Of a stretch of DNA of 64,000 nt, positions 32,661 to 43,388 are shown one piece after another; position 1 is the stretch's first letter, and each line of letters begins with the position of its first letter. Location: positions 8,888 to 72,887 of the forward strand of contig NW_001865040.1 in NCBI RefSeq assembly GCF_000002865.3, written 5' to 3'. Origin of the DNA: Monosiga brevicollis MX1. Its lineage: Eukaryota; Opisthokonta; Choanoflagellata; Craspedida; Salpingoecidae. The notes under the pieces were generated by a model, which ran no database searches, was not told where the DNA came from, and worked only from the letters and a program-made list of their open reading frames with translations. Both the position numbers and the translations under genes were made by a program.

Positions 32661-35600
32661 ATGGATTCCCTCTTCTCTCAATTGGCCAAGCTCATCCATG
32701 TGGAGTTGTCCCCGGCCATTCAATCCGCCTTCCACGATCGCGCTACCGTGCGCGCAAATGGCCTGCAAAAGCTTCTGACCCTCTTTCGTCGCCTGAGTGC
32801 GTTGCTCCGTCATGTCGTTCATGGCATGGATGACTTGCCGGATGTGGTCAGGCACGGGCTTCTTCATGTGGTCCGTCGCTTGACCGCTGCCTCCGGCATC
32901 ATTTACAATCAGCTGCGCCAGCTGTTGACACGTCTCGAAGCCGTCAAGGACCCCGATGCTGCCCCTAGTCACATGCTCTCAGATCTTCACCAGTACCGCT
33001 GGGAGTGCATCATGCTGCAAAAGAAGTACCAGGTCTTTCTCCTGGCCCTTGAAGGTGGTCTGCAATTTGCTAGCGCCCCGCTGCCAACATCCAAGGATGA
33101 GGTGATGCGCCAGGAAATCAAGGGCCTGCTTGACAACTTTGCAAAGCCCCGGGGCCGCAACTCCAGCATGCATCTGTGGGCCTCACAGGCCACACAGGCC
33201 GACGCAGACTTTCGCACCAGGACCGAGCTCATTCTCGATGCAGTGACATCGGGTACAGACGGCACCTGGTCACGCGAGGACAAGGCTCGTGCGGCCGTGT
33301 CCCGCGTGGCGTCGGCGTACCATGGCTGGCAAAGTACCGTCCGCATGGTGCTTGAACGAGCTGAATCCTTTGATGGAGACACCTTCACTCTGGACGCGCT
33401 CATCCCGGCCTATGCATGCATCCTTTCCGCTGCCCTTCTCAACGCTGTTCTGGTCGCGGTCCAGCTTCGACCTGACGTCTTTCGTGGCTGTAAGAGGCGT
33501 GAACATCGTTTTCACGAGACAAACCCCTTTGCACAGCTGCTTGACGAGGCTCATGAGGAGCCCAACGCCTCCGACACGGACAGTGACGACGACCACGAGG
33601 AATATGACGAGGAAGAAGACAACTCACTCGGAGAGGATGAGCTGGAGACGAAGGTTACTGCAGCATCAGAGCACGCTGTTGCAGATGCGGGACAGGGCTT
33701 GGCCGCAGATGCTGGTGCTGGTACTGGTGTCAATGCTGCGGCTCAGCAGCGCCACTTGTATGACAGTTATCCGCAACGTCCGAGCAGCAGCGCTTCGCCC
33801 ATGCCCATGTCCGACTCACAGTCCAGTGCTCGACCACCACGCGATAGCATGGATAGCAACTTCAGCAGCGCTGTGCGGCGCTCCTCTAGTCAGTTGTCTG
33901 GAAGTCGTGCCGGATCTGTACGCCGCAGCGGATCGTCGCGTAGTCGCCGACGCGACGACATGGACCTTCATCTGATCCAGCGCTTCGTACCTTTGGGTCA
34001 GCACGAGGATATTGTGAGCGAGTTGGTCAAGCGGTCTGACGCTGGGCCAATCTTGATGAATATCCGTCTTCACGACACTCTGCAACACCGTCTACCCGAG
34101 CTCGAGAAGTGTAGTCAAGCTCTGGTTGACGATCAACCCGTGACGACCGGCTACGTGGCTCGTGGAATCCGCACCTGTAATGAACTTGCCAAGCTGCTTC
34201 TCACGGTTAGCGTACCGACAGCTCGTGAGAGCGACTGGTATCGCTGGAATCTTGAGTTTCGCAAAGCCGTGCGAGAAGCAAACGCGACACTGGCCGACCT
34301 GGAAGCACGTCAAGTTCGACACGTGCAGGTACAAGATCCTGTGACGCAGTGCTGTCTCGAGGCCATTCTGAAACCTGCGGAGCTGGCGACAAAGCTAAAT
34401 GAAGAGATTCATGCCCAATACGAAGCGTTAAAGGCCCAGCCCAAACAGCCCAATGCAAGGTCACCGGGAGTTGACACTCGTGTAGGTCGTACCAACTCAT
34501 TTTTCGCCATGGACGCGAGCCCGGGCATGGGAATGGGTGAACGGCGTCAGCAAGCAGCGCCCTCGATGACTCTCGGCAACCTGCACGAGGATGAAGCGGT
34601 GGAGACGGAGGAAGCTCGCTTGGCGCGGATAGCCGATTCGGTCTCTGCTCAGTACGTGGACATGGAAGGCACCTCTCATCCAGACGAGGTCCTTTATTTT
34701 GAGGCGGAACGCGATCAACAACCAGTGCTCAAAGCCGCCACATTGACCCAGTGGGTTCAGCGCGTCACCTTTGACAAATACATAGATCCAATGTTGCAGA
34801 AGACCTTGGTCGTCACATTTCCCTTGTTCACCACCGCCCAGGCTTTGCTAACTCACCTAGTGGAGCGCTTTGAAGCCCATCTTCCCAGACCAGACATGTC
34901 GGGCGATGAGCAAAAGGTGGCTTTTTGTGTACGCTCGCGCGTGCTGGTGTGTCTTCGCGCATGGCTGCAGTACAACGGCGATTTCTTCCAGGATGTTACG
35001 CTCGAGGACCGTCTGCGCCGTTTCATGCAAAATCAAGAAGCACACATGGACCCACAGCAGCGAGATGCTGTCCTCAAATTGCTTGCACAGCGGGTCGAAA
35101 ACCTGGCCTCTGTGGAGTTGCGGCGCCCCTCACGTGCACGCCCATCTGTGTCTCGAAATGTGGCGCGGACTTTGGCAGCACAGTCGTATCATGACATTAG
35201 TCTGACCGACCTCAAACCCATGGCAATTGCAGAGCAGCTCACCTTGTGGATGTGGCGCTCATACGCTCGTGTACGGCCAACAGAGCTCCTGATGAAAGAG
35301 CGCGGAGAGCGGACGCCCCACATCAATTCCATGACGATCAAGACAGAAAAGGTGACACACTGGGCTTTGGGCATGGTGTTGATGACCCGGGACCCGACGC
35401 AGCGCATGCGTAACTACAAGTTCTTGATCCGACTGGCAGACGCTCTTTTACAGCTGGGCAACTTTGAGCTGGCCAAGGGCGTGGCAGTGGCGGTCGACCA
35501 CACTCTGGTCGTTCGAGTCATTGACCAGTTCAAGTTTGCGCGCAAGCACCCCAAGTCAAGCGAGATTTTGTCCAGTATACAGAAGATCGCTATTGACAAA

Positions 35601-36080
35601 GGCCCCCACCTTTTGGAGCGACTGCAAAATCGCCACTGTGAGCAGTTGCCCTGCATTCCGCCGCTCTTCGTCTACATGCGCAACCGAGTGATTTGCGAGG
35701 AGAAGGCAAATGCCAAACGCCCTGAGTACATGCCCGAGGGCATGCTCTTCGTGCACAAGTACCGCATGATCTGCGAGCACGTCCGGGATGCGCTCAAGTT
35801 CCAGCAGTATGAGTATGTCATTGAACCTTTTAGCATCATCCAGGTTTGTCCGAGTTTGCGCTTCTAGTGTGCTGCGTTGAATCGGGATCGTGCAGTCTTT
35901 GACTCACTCGATGAATGGTACGAATAGGAGTATCTGGACACGCGATTGATGCCCAACATGACGAGTGAATTGGCTGAGAGCAAGTTTGAGGAGTGGAACC
36001 GGCTATCATACGAGCTGGTGCCTTCAAAGCGTGGGTCTAAGGCGATCTCGGGCAGCATAGATGGAGCATCCCCGGCCTAG
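32661..36080 (+). CDS. Ras guanine nucleotide exchange factor (REM + CDC25 domains) with long unique N-terminus
   Basis: Two exons, 32661-35843 and 35928-36080, encode 1111 residues. Residues 1-~280 are helical and unrecognised (a Leu/Arg-rich helix bundle). Residues ~300-440 are acidic then Ser/Arg-rich disorder; ~440-610 are helical again. At residue 665 sits QYVDMEG, a YxxM motif. The REM domain follows at ~684-800 (PVLKAATLTQWVQ, MLQKTLVVTFPLFTTAQALL, LEDRLRRFM), then the catalytic domain at ~849-1110 (IAEQLTLWMWRSYARVRPTE, MTIKTEKVTHWALGMVLMTR, LQNRHCEQLPCIPPLFVYMR, the hairpin-bearing C-terminal part and EYLDTRL in exon 2). It should load Ras-family GTPases with GTP. Regulation by tyrosine phosphorylation of YVDM and recruitment of SH2 proteins is inferred. 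It is the intact member of the tandem pair. Confidence 0.9.
34650..36080 (+). repeat. Segmental duplication, copy 2 (partner 28442-29885)
   Basis: Matches copy 1 across the YVDM motif, REM domain, catalytic domain, most of the intron and the last exon. Divergence is concentrated in a block at about 35516-35570 and in the start of the intron; elsewhere only scattered substitutions are seen. Confidence 0.93.
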
Positions 36081-36361
36081 TCAACCAAGGACAACACGGA
36101 GCATGGGGCATGGAGCGAACATGAAGGAGTAGTTCAGGATCATGGTAAATGTCGAGGGGTGGGAGATCTGAGACCTCCCATCTACCTTATGCGCGATATT
36201 TTGCTCTTGAATGCTGTCCACAAAAGGGTGTTTGATAAGGTAAATTGAGAATGGCATTCAGATTTGGAATGTAACGTCATGATAACAATTCGCATTCTTG
36301 TGTCAATTTGTGCAGCCCTGACCACAGCTGATCAGAGCGAAGATTTCACTCTTCATGAGTC

Positions 36362-37165
36362 TTACTTTTCTTTCTGAATCGCGGGGATACCTGCGTCCTG
36401 GAAAAATGGATTGACCAAGGCTGCCCAGCTGAAGCGCTGCTGCAACTGGCTACGCTCGTCCACGTTCGGGGGCCGCTGTACAAAGGCCCATACACCGTGA
36501 TCAGCAATCACGTCAATGGCTGGTCCGGTCCGCATGCCTTTGTTCAAAAGAACAAGATGCCAGGCAAGAAGCACGCCCACGCCCTCGAGAAGGCCAAAGG
36601 GCGCCACCCAAAGCAGGCTCACCATCCTGTCCGTGCCATCAATTTGCAAAAGCGCAGGATCCGCACCCGGTAATAGCGGGGCGACCCAATGTTGGTAAAA
36701 CCGAGGCCACGCAACCAAGCAAGCGAGCGCGCACCCGGCTGATGCATAGGCAAGCAAGCAAAAATATTTCACAATGTTGTCACGGTACACAATGTTCATG
36801 GTAAAGGGGCAGTGGTGATCAAAGCCTGGCACGCGACGCGCACGCCGGTCCTCCAGCGGCGGCCGAGTGGTGGTGCAAATGTAGTAGTAGCTGGCGCACA
36901 TTATCCAGAGGTAGAGGATGAGGAGGGTGAGCATCCCCTGCAGGACTGTTCCGTATGTTTCACCGATCGTGTCGTAGTACAAGCCAAAATAACAGCCCAA
37001 TGCCGCCACAAACGCCGCGACGACCCCGACCGCCACCATAATGCGCAGACCAGACACCGTTCGCGTGACGCGTGGCCCACCAAACACAGACAGAACCAGA
37101 TCCAGCAGCATGGGCATCTGAACCAGTCCCACGCAAGCCGCGATGATAACAACAACCCACGCCAT
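36362..37165 (-). CDS. DHHC-type palmitoyltransferase-like membrane protein with eroded Cys-rich domain
   Basis: Single exon, 267 residues from ATG at 37165; the longer frame upstream runs through a poly-A/T tract and is not credible. At least five hydrophobic segments are visible (for example WVVVIIAACVGLV, VAVGVVAAFVAALGCYFGLY, LTLLILYLWIMC, YASAGCALACLVAW, FGLLEGVGVLLAWHLVLL). Between the third and fourth lies RPPLEDRRARRVPGFDHHCP, then NIVYRDNIVKYF, which matches the RPP...DHHCP...N...N.KYF order of zDHHC enzymes. The catalytic DHHC is intact (Cys119), but the upstream zinc-binding C-x2-C/H-C cluster is replaced by a short Arg-rich stretch. Palmitoyl transfer without those zinc ligands is uncertain; it may be a pseudoenzyme or a divergent branch. 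Head-to-head with RRP9. Confidence 0.75.
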   Translation of the reverse strand: MAWVVVIIAACVGLVQMPMLLDLVLSVFGGPRVTRTVSGLRIMVAVGVVAAFVAALGCYFGLYYDTIGETYGTVLQGMLTLLILYLWIMCASYYYICTTTRPPLEDRRARRVPGFDHHCPFTMNIVYRDNIVKYFCLLAYASAGCALACLVAWPRFYQHWVAPLLPGADPALLQIDGTDRMVSLLWVAPFGLLEGVGVLLAWHLVLLNKGMRTGPAIDVIADHGVWAFVQRPPNVDERSQLQQRFSWAALVNPFFQDAGIPAIQKEK

Positions 37166-37227
37166 GGCCAATGTTAGTCCCACTTCAACCCACCGCCCCT
37201 CTTCTCCCGAGACCCCGTCGTGCTCCC

Positions 37228-37377
37228 AAAAAAAAAAAAAAAAAAAAAAGTTAAGCGCGGATCGCTCCAAACCCGCTCGAAAAGTCTGACAAATCTAAAA
37301 CTTCTGACAACCGCATGCGGATAATACGAATGTGTAACATCTGCTACACAATGATAAGAGACAATTTGAACCGCGTG

Positions 37378-37436
<59 letters not shown>
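37228..37436. repeat. Poly-A run and (CT)n tract in the divergent promoter
   Basis: About 20 A at 37229-37249 (a T run in the sense of the DHHC gene) and about 26 CT units at 37383-37435 on the plus strand (sense for RRP9). Both lie in the roughly 530-bp interval between the DHHC and RRP9 start codons. Confidence 0.9.
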
Positions 37437-37438
<2 letters not shown>

Positions 37439-37692
37439 GTGCGCTCGGCTCTCGGCGGTCTCACACCTCCGCTGGACTTGCGCGCGCTGTTAAGTCTGTG
37501 TGTTCGGTCGTGGTGGTAGGAGTAGCGAGCTGGTTGCAGCAGGTGTTGTTCTGAGTTTTGTTGAATCACGAGGAGGCTTGACGCTGCTGTGGTTGGTTTT
37601 GAGCGCAGTGGTATTCTGCTGACGGGGTAGACAACGGCGCGACCCACTTGTGGGCCGGGCTTGGCAACATCAGAACACCGAGAAACGGCAAC

Positions 37693-40198
37693 ATGGATAG
37701 TGACCCCTTTTTCAAGTCTGCCGCCAAAGTTGAGCGGTCACGTGCACGTGGACGCGCTGGTGCTGGCCGTGGTGCTGGCCGTGGTGCTGGCCGTGGTGCT
37801 GGCCGTGGTGCTGGCCGTGGTGCTGGCCGTGGTGCTGGCCGTGGTGCCGGCCGTGGTGCTGGCCGTGGTGCTGGCCGTGGTGCTGGCCGTGGACGTGGCG
37901 CCGGCCGAGATAGCGCCAAGCGTGGAGCAGCTGATCGTCAGCTTGAACGACATGAGGAGGGTAGCTTGTATGATGACGATGCGCCTACGAATGGCCTGCT
38001 TGAGGCCTCGGATGATGAGCTGTCAGACCATGAAACACCCGCGGAGAAGCGCTTGCGCATGGCCAAAGAATTAGTTGCCCGCGTGCAGGCCGACGAAGAT
38101 GAGGACGAGGAACAAGTCTCTGCCCGGCTCAAAGATCATTGGCGTGAGGCCAAGGGTGTGTTGGCACGCGCCGTGGCCGCCACGCTCCAGGGTGCAACCA
38201 TTGACCCGCAACGTACCATTCGCGTGGCTGGACATCGCCTTCCGGTCACCTGCGTGGCCTTGGCCCCAAGCGGAAAATCTTTTGTCAGTGCCAGCAAGGA
38301 CGGCACCATCATCAAGTGGAGTGCCGTGACAGGTGCGTCTTTTGACCCTTCAGCAGCTCAAATATTACAAGCTGCAATAGTCGTCTATGGCAGAAACAAG
38401 TCACTGGTGTGGCGCTCTTGCTCTTCTTCCATTTCTTCTTCCTCTCGCCCTGTCCTTCCCTCCCCGCCACAACGTCTCCTTTTTTCGCTTCTTGGTGTAC
38501 CCCGTGGGACGCAAACAATTGTTATACCTCACAGGCTGGCATGGGTGATGCAGGATTGCGCGAGTTTACGTTCAAACGAGTGACTCGTGACAAGAAAGCA
38601 GGCGAGAATGCGTTCCCTAAGGGACACAGCAAGGCCGTTCTAGCCGTGGCCATTAGTCCAGATGAGCAGTATCTTGTGTCCAGTGGCGTGGAACCGTTGA
38701 TTCACGTGTGGGATTACAAAACGCATGCCCACATCAAATGCCTCAAGGGCCATCGTGGCCCAGTCAATGCGCTTGCCTTCCGACTGGGTTCGCTACAACT
38801 CTTTTCCGCTTCGGACGACCGCACCCTCAAAGTACGCACAGTTGGTGTCCTTCGTGTTGCAAAGGGGCATCAAAGCCGGTGATGCGGGGCGAGGATGCAC
38901 TTTGCACACTTGGCAATGCATTTGATTCAGTGTTAACGTTCTGGACTGCCTTTTGTCACTTGGACGTAGTTGTGGACGTTGGCGGAGATGACCTACGTAG
39001 AAACACTGTTTGGTCATCAAGAAGGCGTGCTGGCGGTTGATGCTCTGCACCGTGAGCGAGCACTCAGTTGCGGCGGTCGTGATGTCTCCTTGCGCCTTTG
39101 GAAGGTTGGTCACGGGTCCTCGACATGATTCCCTGCCTCATGCAAATGCTCCCTTTTCGTTTTCAGCACGCTACCTTCTGACGTTCTGATGTCCGAATAG
39201 ATTGTGGAAGAGTCGCAGCTTGTTTACAACTCAACCCAGGCTGCATCCATCGATTGTTTGGCCCTGCTCTCTGAAGCCTACTACGTCTCGGGCGATCAAA
39301 ATGGGTTCGTCGGACCCACTCGTTGACCCGTAGCTCTCTTTCTCTCTTTCTCTCTTTCTCTCTTTCTCCCTTTCTCCCTCTCCCTCTTCGTCGCTCTCTT
39401 GTTCTTGTGGACAGCATGATGGCTCAGTGACCGCCGTTCTTTGTGTAGCACGATTCAGTTGTGGGATCAAAACAAGAAAAAGGCATGCCATACGCTACGC
39501 AATGCGCATGGCGAGGGTGTCTGGATCACCGCCGTGGCGGCCGTGCCGTACGGTGACATTCTGGCATCAGGTTCGGCACTCGATAGTTTTTCCCTCTGTT
39601 TCCGCAGCCAACGGGCCGCTCCAAATGCTGTGTGATTGCTCATACTTGCTATATGCTCGGTGGCGTGGCTGGCATGCAGGTGGCTCGGACGGGCGTATCA
39701 TCTTTTGGCAGGTAGCAGACAAGCTTCGACGGCTAACCAGTGTAATGGAGATTGTCGTGGTAAGTCGCACAGCATGTAGGATCACGGCCTGAGCTTCTTT
39801 TCAAGCCTGTTGTCTCATATCCTTCGATACTTTGGCTTGCAGGGTGGTTTTGTAAATTCGTTGCGTTTCAGCAGCGATGGCATGCGCTTGTTAGCTGGTT
39901 GTGGCAAGGTAGGCTTGGGAGTTCCTTGCTCCTTTTTTGAAGCCCCTTGTTGACGCTTTTTTTTTCTATGAACAGACGTCTCGCCCGCTGGGCTCTGGGC
40001 TAACCTGATTTCGCGCCATGCCAATTTCGACAATGACAGGAGCACCGATTGGGTAGATGGACGGTGGATAAGTCAGGCGCCAACGTTAGCTACCTTTATG
40101 ACCTATCAAAGGAGAGCCTGCTTCGTACGCCAGCGGCAACTGAAGGCGAAGGGTCCACGGCCCACGAGGATGGCGATGCCATGTCCGAGGCTGATTAA
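37693..40198 (+). CDS. RRP9: U3 snoRNP protein RRP9 (U3-55K), WD-repeat
   Basis: Eight exons: 37693-38332, 38554-38831, 38970-39104, 39201-39304, 39449-39570, 39680-39759, 39843-39908, 40040-40198; 527 residues in phase. The N-terminus has a Gly-Arg-Gly-Ala tandem repeat at about residues 19-70, then acidic sequence with ETPAEKRLRMAKELV, close to RRP9's ETPQEKKLRLAK. Seven WD-type blades follow: GHRLPVTCVALAPSG...IIKWS, GHSKAVLAVAISPD...IHVWD, GHRGPVNALAFRLG, TYVETLFGHQEGVLAVDAL (nearly identical to human), QAASIDCLALL, HGEGVWITAVAAV, and GGFVNSLRFSSDG...GKEHRLGRW. The EHRLGRW signature is specific to RRP9. It binds the U3 snoRNA B/C motif with 15.5K and acts in early 18S rRNA processing in the nucleolus. 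The RG repeat may add RNA binding. Confidence 0.95.
37752..37907 (+). repeat. 12-bp coding minisatellite (GRGA repeat)
   Basis: About a dozen tandem copies of GGTGCTGGCCGT-type units, in frame within RRP9 exon 1. They encode repeated Gly-Ala-Gly-Arg. Copies differ at only a few bases (GCC/GCT), indicating recent expansion or homogenisation. Confidence 0.93.
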
Positions 40199-40418
40199 GC
40201 TTTCAAATTACGGTAGCCTGTCAGACCATGCCCGAGTTTTGTGGCAAAATGCACACACTGTTTGTTGCCACTGTATTCGGTTTTTTTTTTTTTTCTTCTC
40301 TCTCTTTGTGTTCTTGTTGACAGTAAAATCGATTCATGGCAACTGCATCAACCAAGGCAGCGGCGGCAGAGAGCCTCCGTTGGGTGGACATCATGCATGG
40401 AAAATACCAGTTGGTCCT

Positions 40419-42326
40419 TTAGAGAAAGAAGCGAGCCGCAACGCAGGTTGCCACAGTCAGTGCGGCAAAGGCAACGAGCGAAGTCTGGCGGCCGAGGTTC
40501 TCGTCCTCGGGGATGCGGTAGTACTTGCTCACGAGAGGAGCCAGGTTACGCAGAGTGGTAGGGTTGAGTTTCTCAGGGGCAGTCATGATGGCCACCTGTC
40601 AAAATTGCCGAAATTGTCAATGTGTTGTGACCGGGGAAAACAATTACAAAAGAGCGCGTGCGCGGGGGAGGGGGGTGAGGAGGAGGGTGAGTTTCGAGCG
40701 CACAAGGCGCCAGGATCGGGGCCAGAAAAACTGACTTTGAGCGCATCATGCTGGGGGCAAGGGCCGGGGTGAGCATTGACACGGTTCACAACATTGCGGA
40801 CAATGGCCTGAGAGAGCTGAACGTTGGCCTGCAGATGAAGGAAAGAAAGAAAAAATGCAGAACCGTGAGGCTGAAGATGGTAGAGGGGCCAGAGCGACAA
40901 TTCCTTGAGCAAGACACGACAGGGCGTTGATGAGAATGACAAGCTCATACCTTGAGCACGGCAACGACGGCGTCGACGGAAACATTGTCGTGGTTGGGAT
41001 GCCAGCTGTCGTAGTCGGTTGCCATGGCGAGGACGGCGTAGGAAATTTCGGCCTCGCGAGCAAGACGAGCCTCGGCAAGGCAGGTCATGCCGATGACATC
41101 GGCGTCCCACGAGCAATAGAGGCAAGACTCGGCAATGGTCGAGAAGGCCGGGCCTTCCATGTTGACGTAGGTACCTGGTACGCCGAGGCAAGGCAGGTGA
41201 CAGGTTGAATAGGCATATCACGACAGAGACACAAGAACATAGTTTGATGGTTTGGTTCATGCTGTTTTTCCCATTTCAGCCTGCGGTTATTGTTTGGTAT
41301 ACAAGAGAGAGAACCGGGATGCGGGTCGTACCGTGGGCATGAAACTTGACCTTGGCGCTGGAGCAGGCCTCCTCGCACGATTCATAGAGGTATTCACGGA
41401 GCTTCTCGCACACGGGGTGGGCCATGCTCACGTGACCAACACAGCCTAAAGATGGCAGAGATAAGCAAGCGAAAAAGAAAGACGAGATGAGGATGAACAG
41501 TGTTGTGACGCTCATAAGTTACGGGTTTGAGCAAACAAGGGGCAATGGCCTCTGGAACACACCGTTCTCGAAAAAAGTGTGCTGGCGATGGTGGGTGCGG
41601 TCAATGAATTGATCCACAAGGACGACCTCGCCCGGAACAATATCGTCCTGCATGTGACAATGAAAAGGCGGTCGGGTACCATGATTGAGCCAAAAAGATT
41701 AAAATTGAAAAAAGAAGAAGGAAGGGGAGCGCTGGAAGCACGTTGCGAAACACGGCCAGGAGACCGACCTTGAGCGAGCCCACGGCGGACACGCCAATGA
41801 GAAACTCCACGCCCAGAACCTGCGAGCGAACCGCAGGCCTGGTGAGAACGCGAATGATGCGAGAGTGGATCAACGCATCCAGGATTGCGGCTTACAGGCG
41901 CATACCTTCATGCCGTAGATGTTGGCACGATAGTTGACCTCGGTGGGGTTGTGCACGTGACCATAGCCGTGGCGGGGGAGGAAGACGCACTGGCACATGT
42001 GCCAGTGGAAGCTTGATGAGCGGGATGGGAAGGAATGGTTTGAACGCGTGGAGAACGCCGGAAGCTCTCACCTCAACACCCTCGAGGCGACCAATAATGA
42101 ATTCGCCCGAGGGATCGCCAAAGGGGGTCGAGATCTTGACTTTCCTATTGAGCGGGACACCAGCACCTTGTTGTCAACAATGGGGCGACAGGCGAGTTGC
42201 AACAAGCAGGCAGGCTGGTCCAGCGCATTGCGAAACAAGAGAGATGCAGGCGGGTACGTACTTGATGACCTCGAGGCCAGTCATGTTGTAAAGGCCGGAG
42301 CCACCGATCAAACCAACGCGAGGCAT
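40419..42326 (-). CDS. MTAP: S-methyl-5'-thioadenosine phosphorylase with C-terminal hydrophobic tail
   Basis: Nine exons: 42262-42326, 42072-42144, 41906-41989, 41769-41819, 41563-41647, 41332-41445, 40951-41174, 40736-40828, 40419-40595; 321 residues in phase. Landmarks: phosphate loop [66 protein letters not shown], and the purine/ribose site [10 protein letters not shown], as in MTAP. It cleaves methylthioadenosine with phosphate in methionine salvage and polyamine metabolism. The last exon continues with [15 protein letters not shown] and then [20 protein letters not shown], ending in a hydrophobic stretch [20 protein letters not shown] just before the stop. Human MTAP (283 residues) has no such tail, so this looks like a tail-anchored form. 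Divergent from PABPN1. Confidence 0.9.
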
Positions 42327-43388
42327 GTTACTGGTCCTGTTCAGTTCTACATCCGCAGCACGGCGCGCACACCATTTGCCGAGGGCGTATAAGATACCAT
42401 ACTCGAGTAGTCACCCTTCACCCTCGGCTTATAACCTTATCACCTCAAGATCCCCAGCCCAAACGACCAACATCAACAGCACCATCACGACCACCACCAA
42501 CAGCCCGATGCGCAGATAGAGAGAGGGAGGGGCGCTGCCATTTGGGGGGCTCTCACCTCTTCACACTTGGGAAAAAAAAAATGAAAAAAATAAAATAAAA
42601 AGCTGTTGAAGGAGAATGAGAGACTAAGAGAGAGACTGAGAGACTGAGAGACTGAGACGAAGAAATAAAAAGCCAGAGCTTGAGAGACGAGGAGACTGAG
42701 AGACTGAAAGACTTGCGGGACACTGCTTCTTCAACACGTGCGTTGAGTCGATAACGCTTTCGAGACGGCATTGAAAAGGACGGATGCGGCAAACTTTTGA
42801 GGAACAGGTTCCATGCCAACGACAAGCATGAGGGCTGCCAGCTGCTAACCATCACAGTAGCCCGAAGCAGCCGGCAGAGCCACCGCGCAGGAGAGGTCGA
42901 GCCCCCCGCCGCCCTGAAAGGTGAACAACACATGTTGAGCATAGCATGTTGGTTGAAACAGTAGTTTTGTCTATCGCAGATTGTAAGACTTTTGAGAACT
43001 CCTTTTTCCCTCCGCAAGAGGGTATGAACGTTTGCCCAACACAAGTGAGAGAGTCAACCCAACATCAACAATCATCAGTAAATAGAATCATGCAGTACGC
43101 AGAGATATGGCTGGATCAGGGTCCACAACCAGAGAAGGATCATGTCAGCGTGCAGTTGACCAGCGAGCGATGCACAACGTATTTTCCTTTGAAATCCAAA
43201 AGTTGGTACGTCATCGTTCGTGTGTGAAACGGAACGGCATCCGGCGACCAGACGCCGCGCTGACCCCAAATGCAATCAACGGGAGCATGAAAGACATTGC
43301 TCAGTGCCCAGATGTCTGATAGCTCATCACGTTGGTCAAACCGTTTTGTGTTGTGTGGTTGTTGTTTTGCTACAGAGAGCAGAGCAAG
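42327..43388. promoter_or_regulatory. Divergent promoter interval MTAP / PABPN1
   Basis: About 1.06 kb. The part at 42600-42715 is a GAGACTGAGAGA-type purine repeat on the plus strand, so a CT-rich tract in the sense of MTAP; there is also an A-rich run at 42571-42601. No credible coding exon. Confidence 0.5.

Noticed and set aside
37174-37270. N-terminal extension of the DHHC protein with a poly-Phe run
   Set aside because: It reads through a poly-A/T homopolymer; the ATG at 37165 gives a sensible start.
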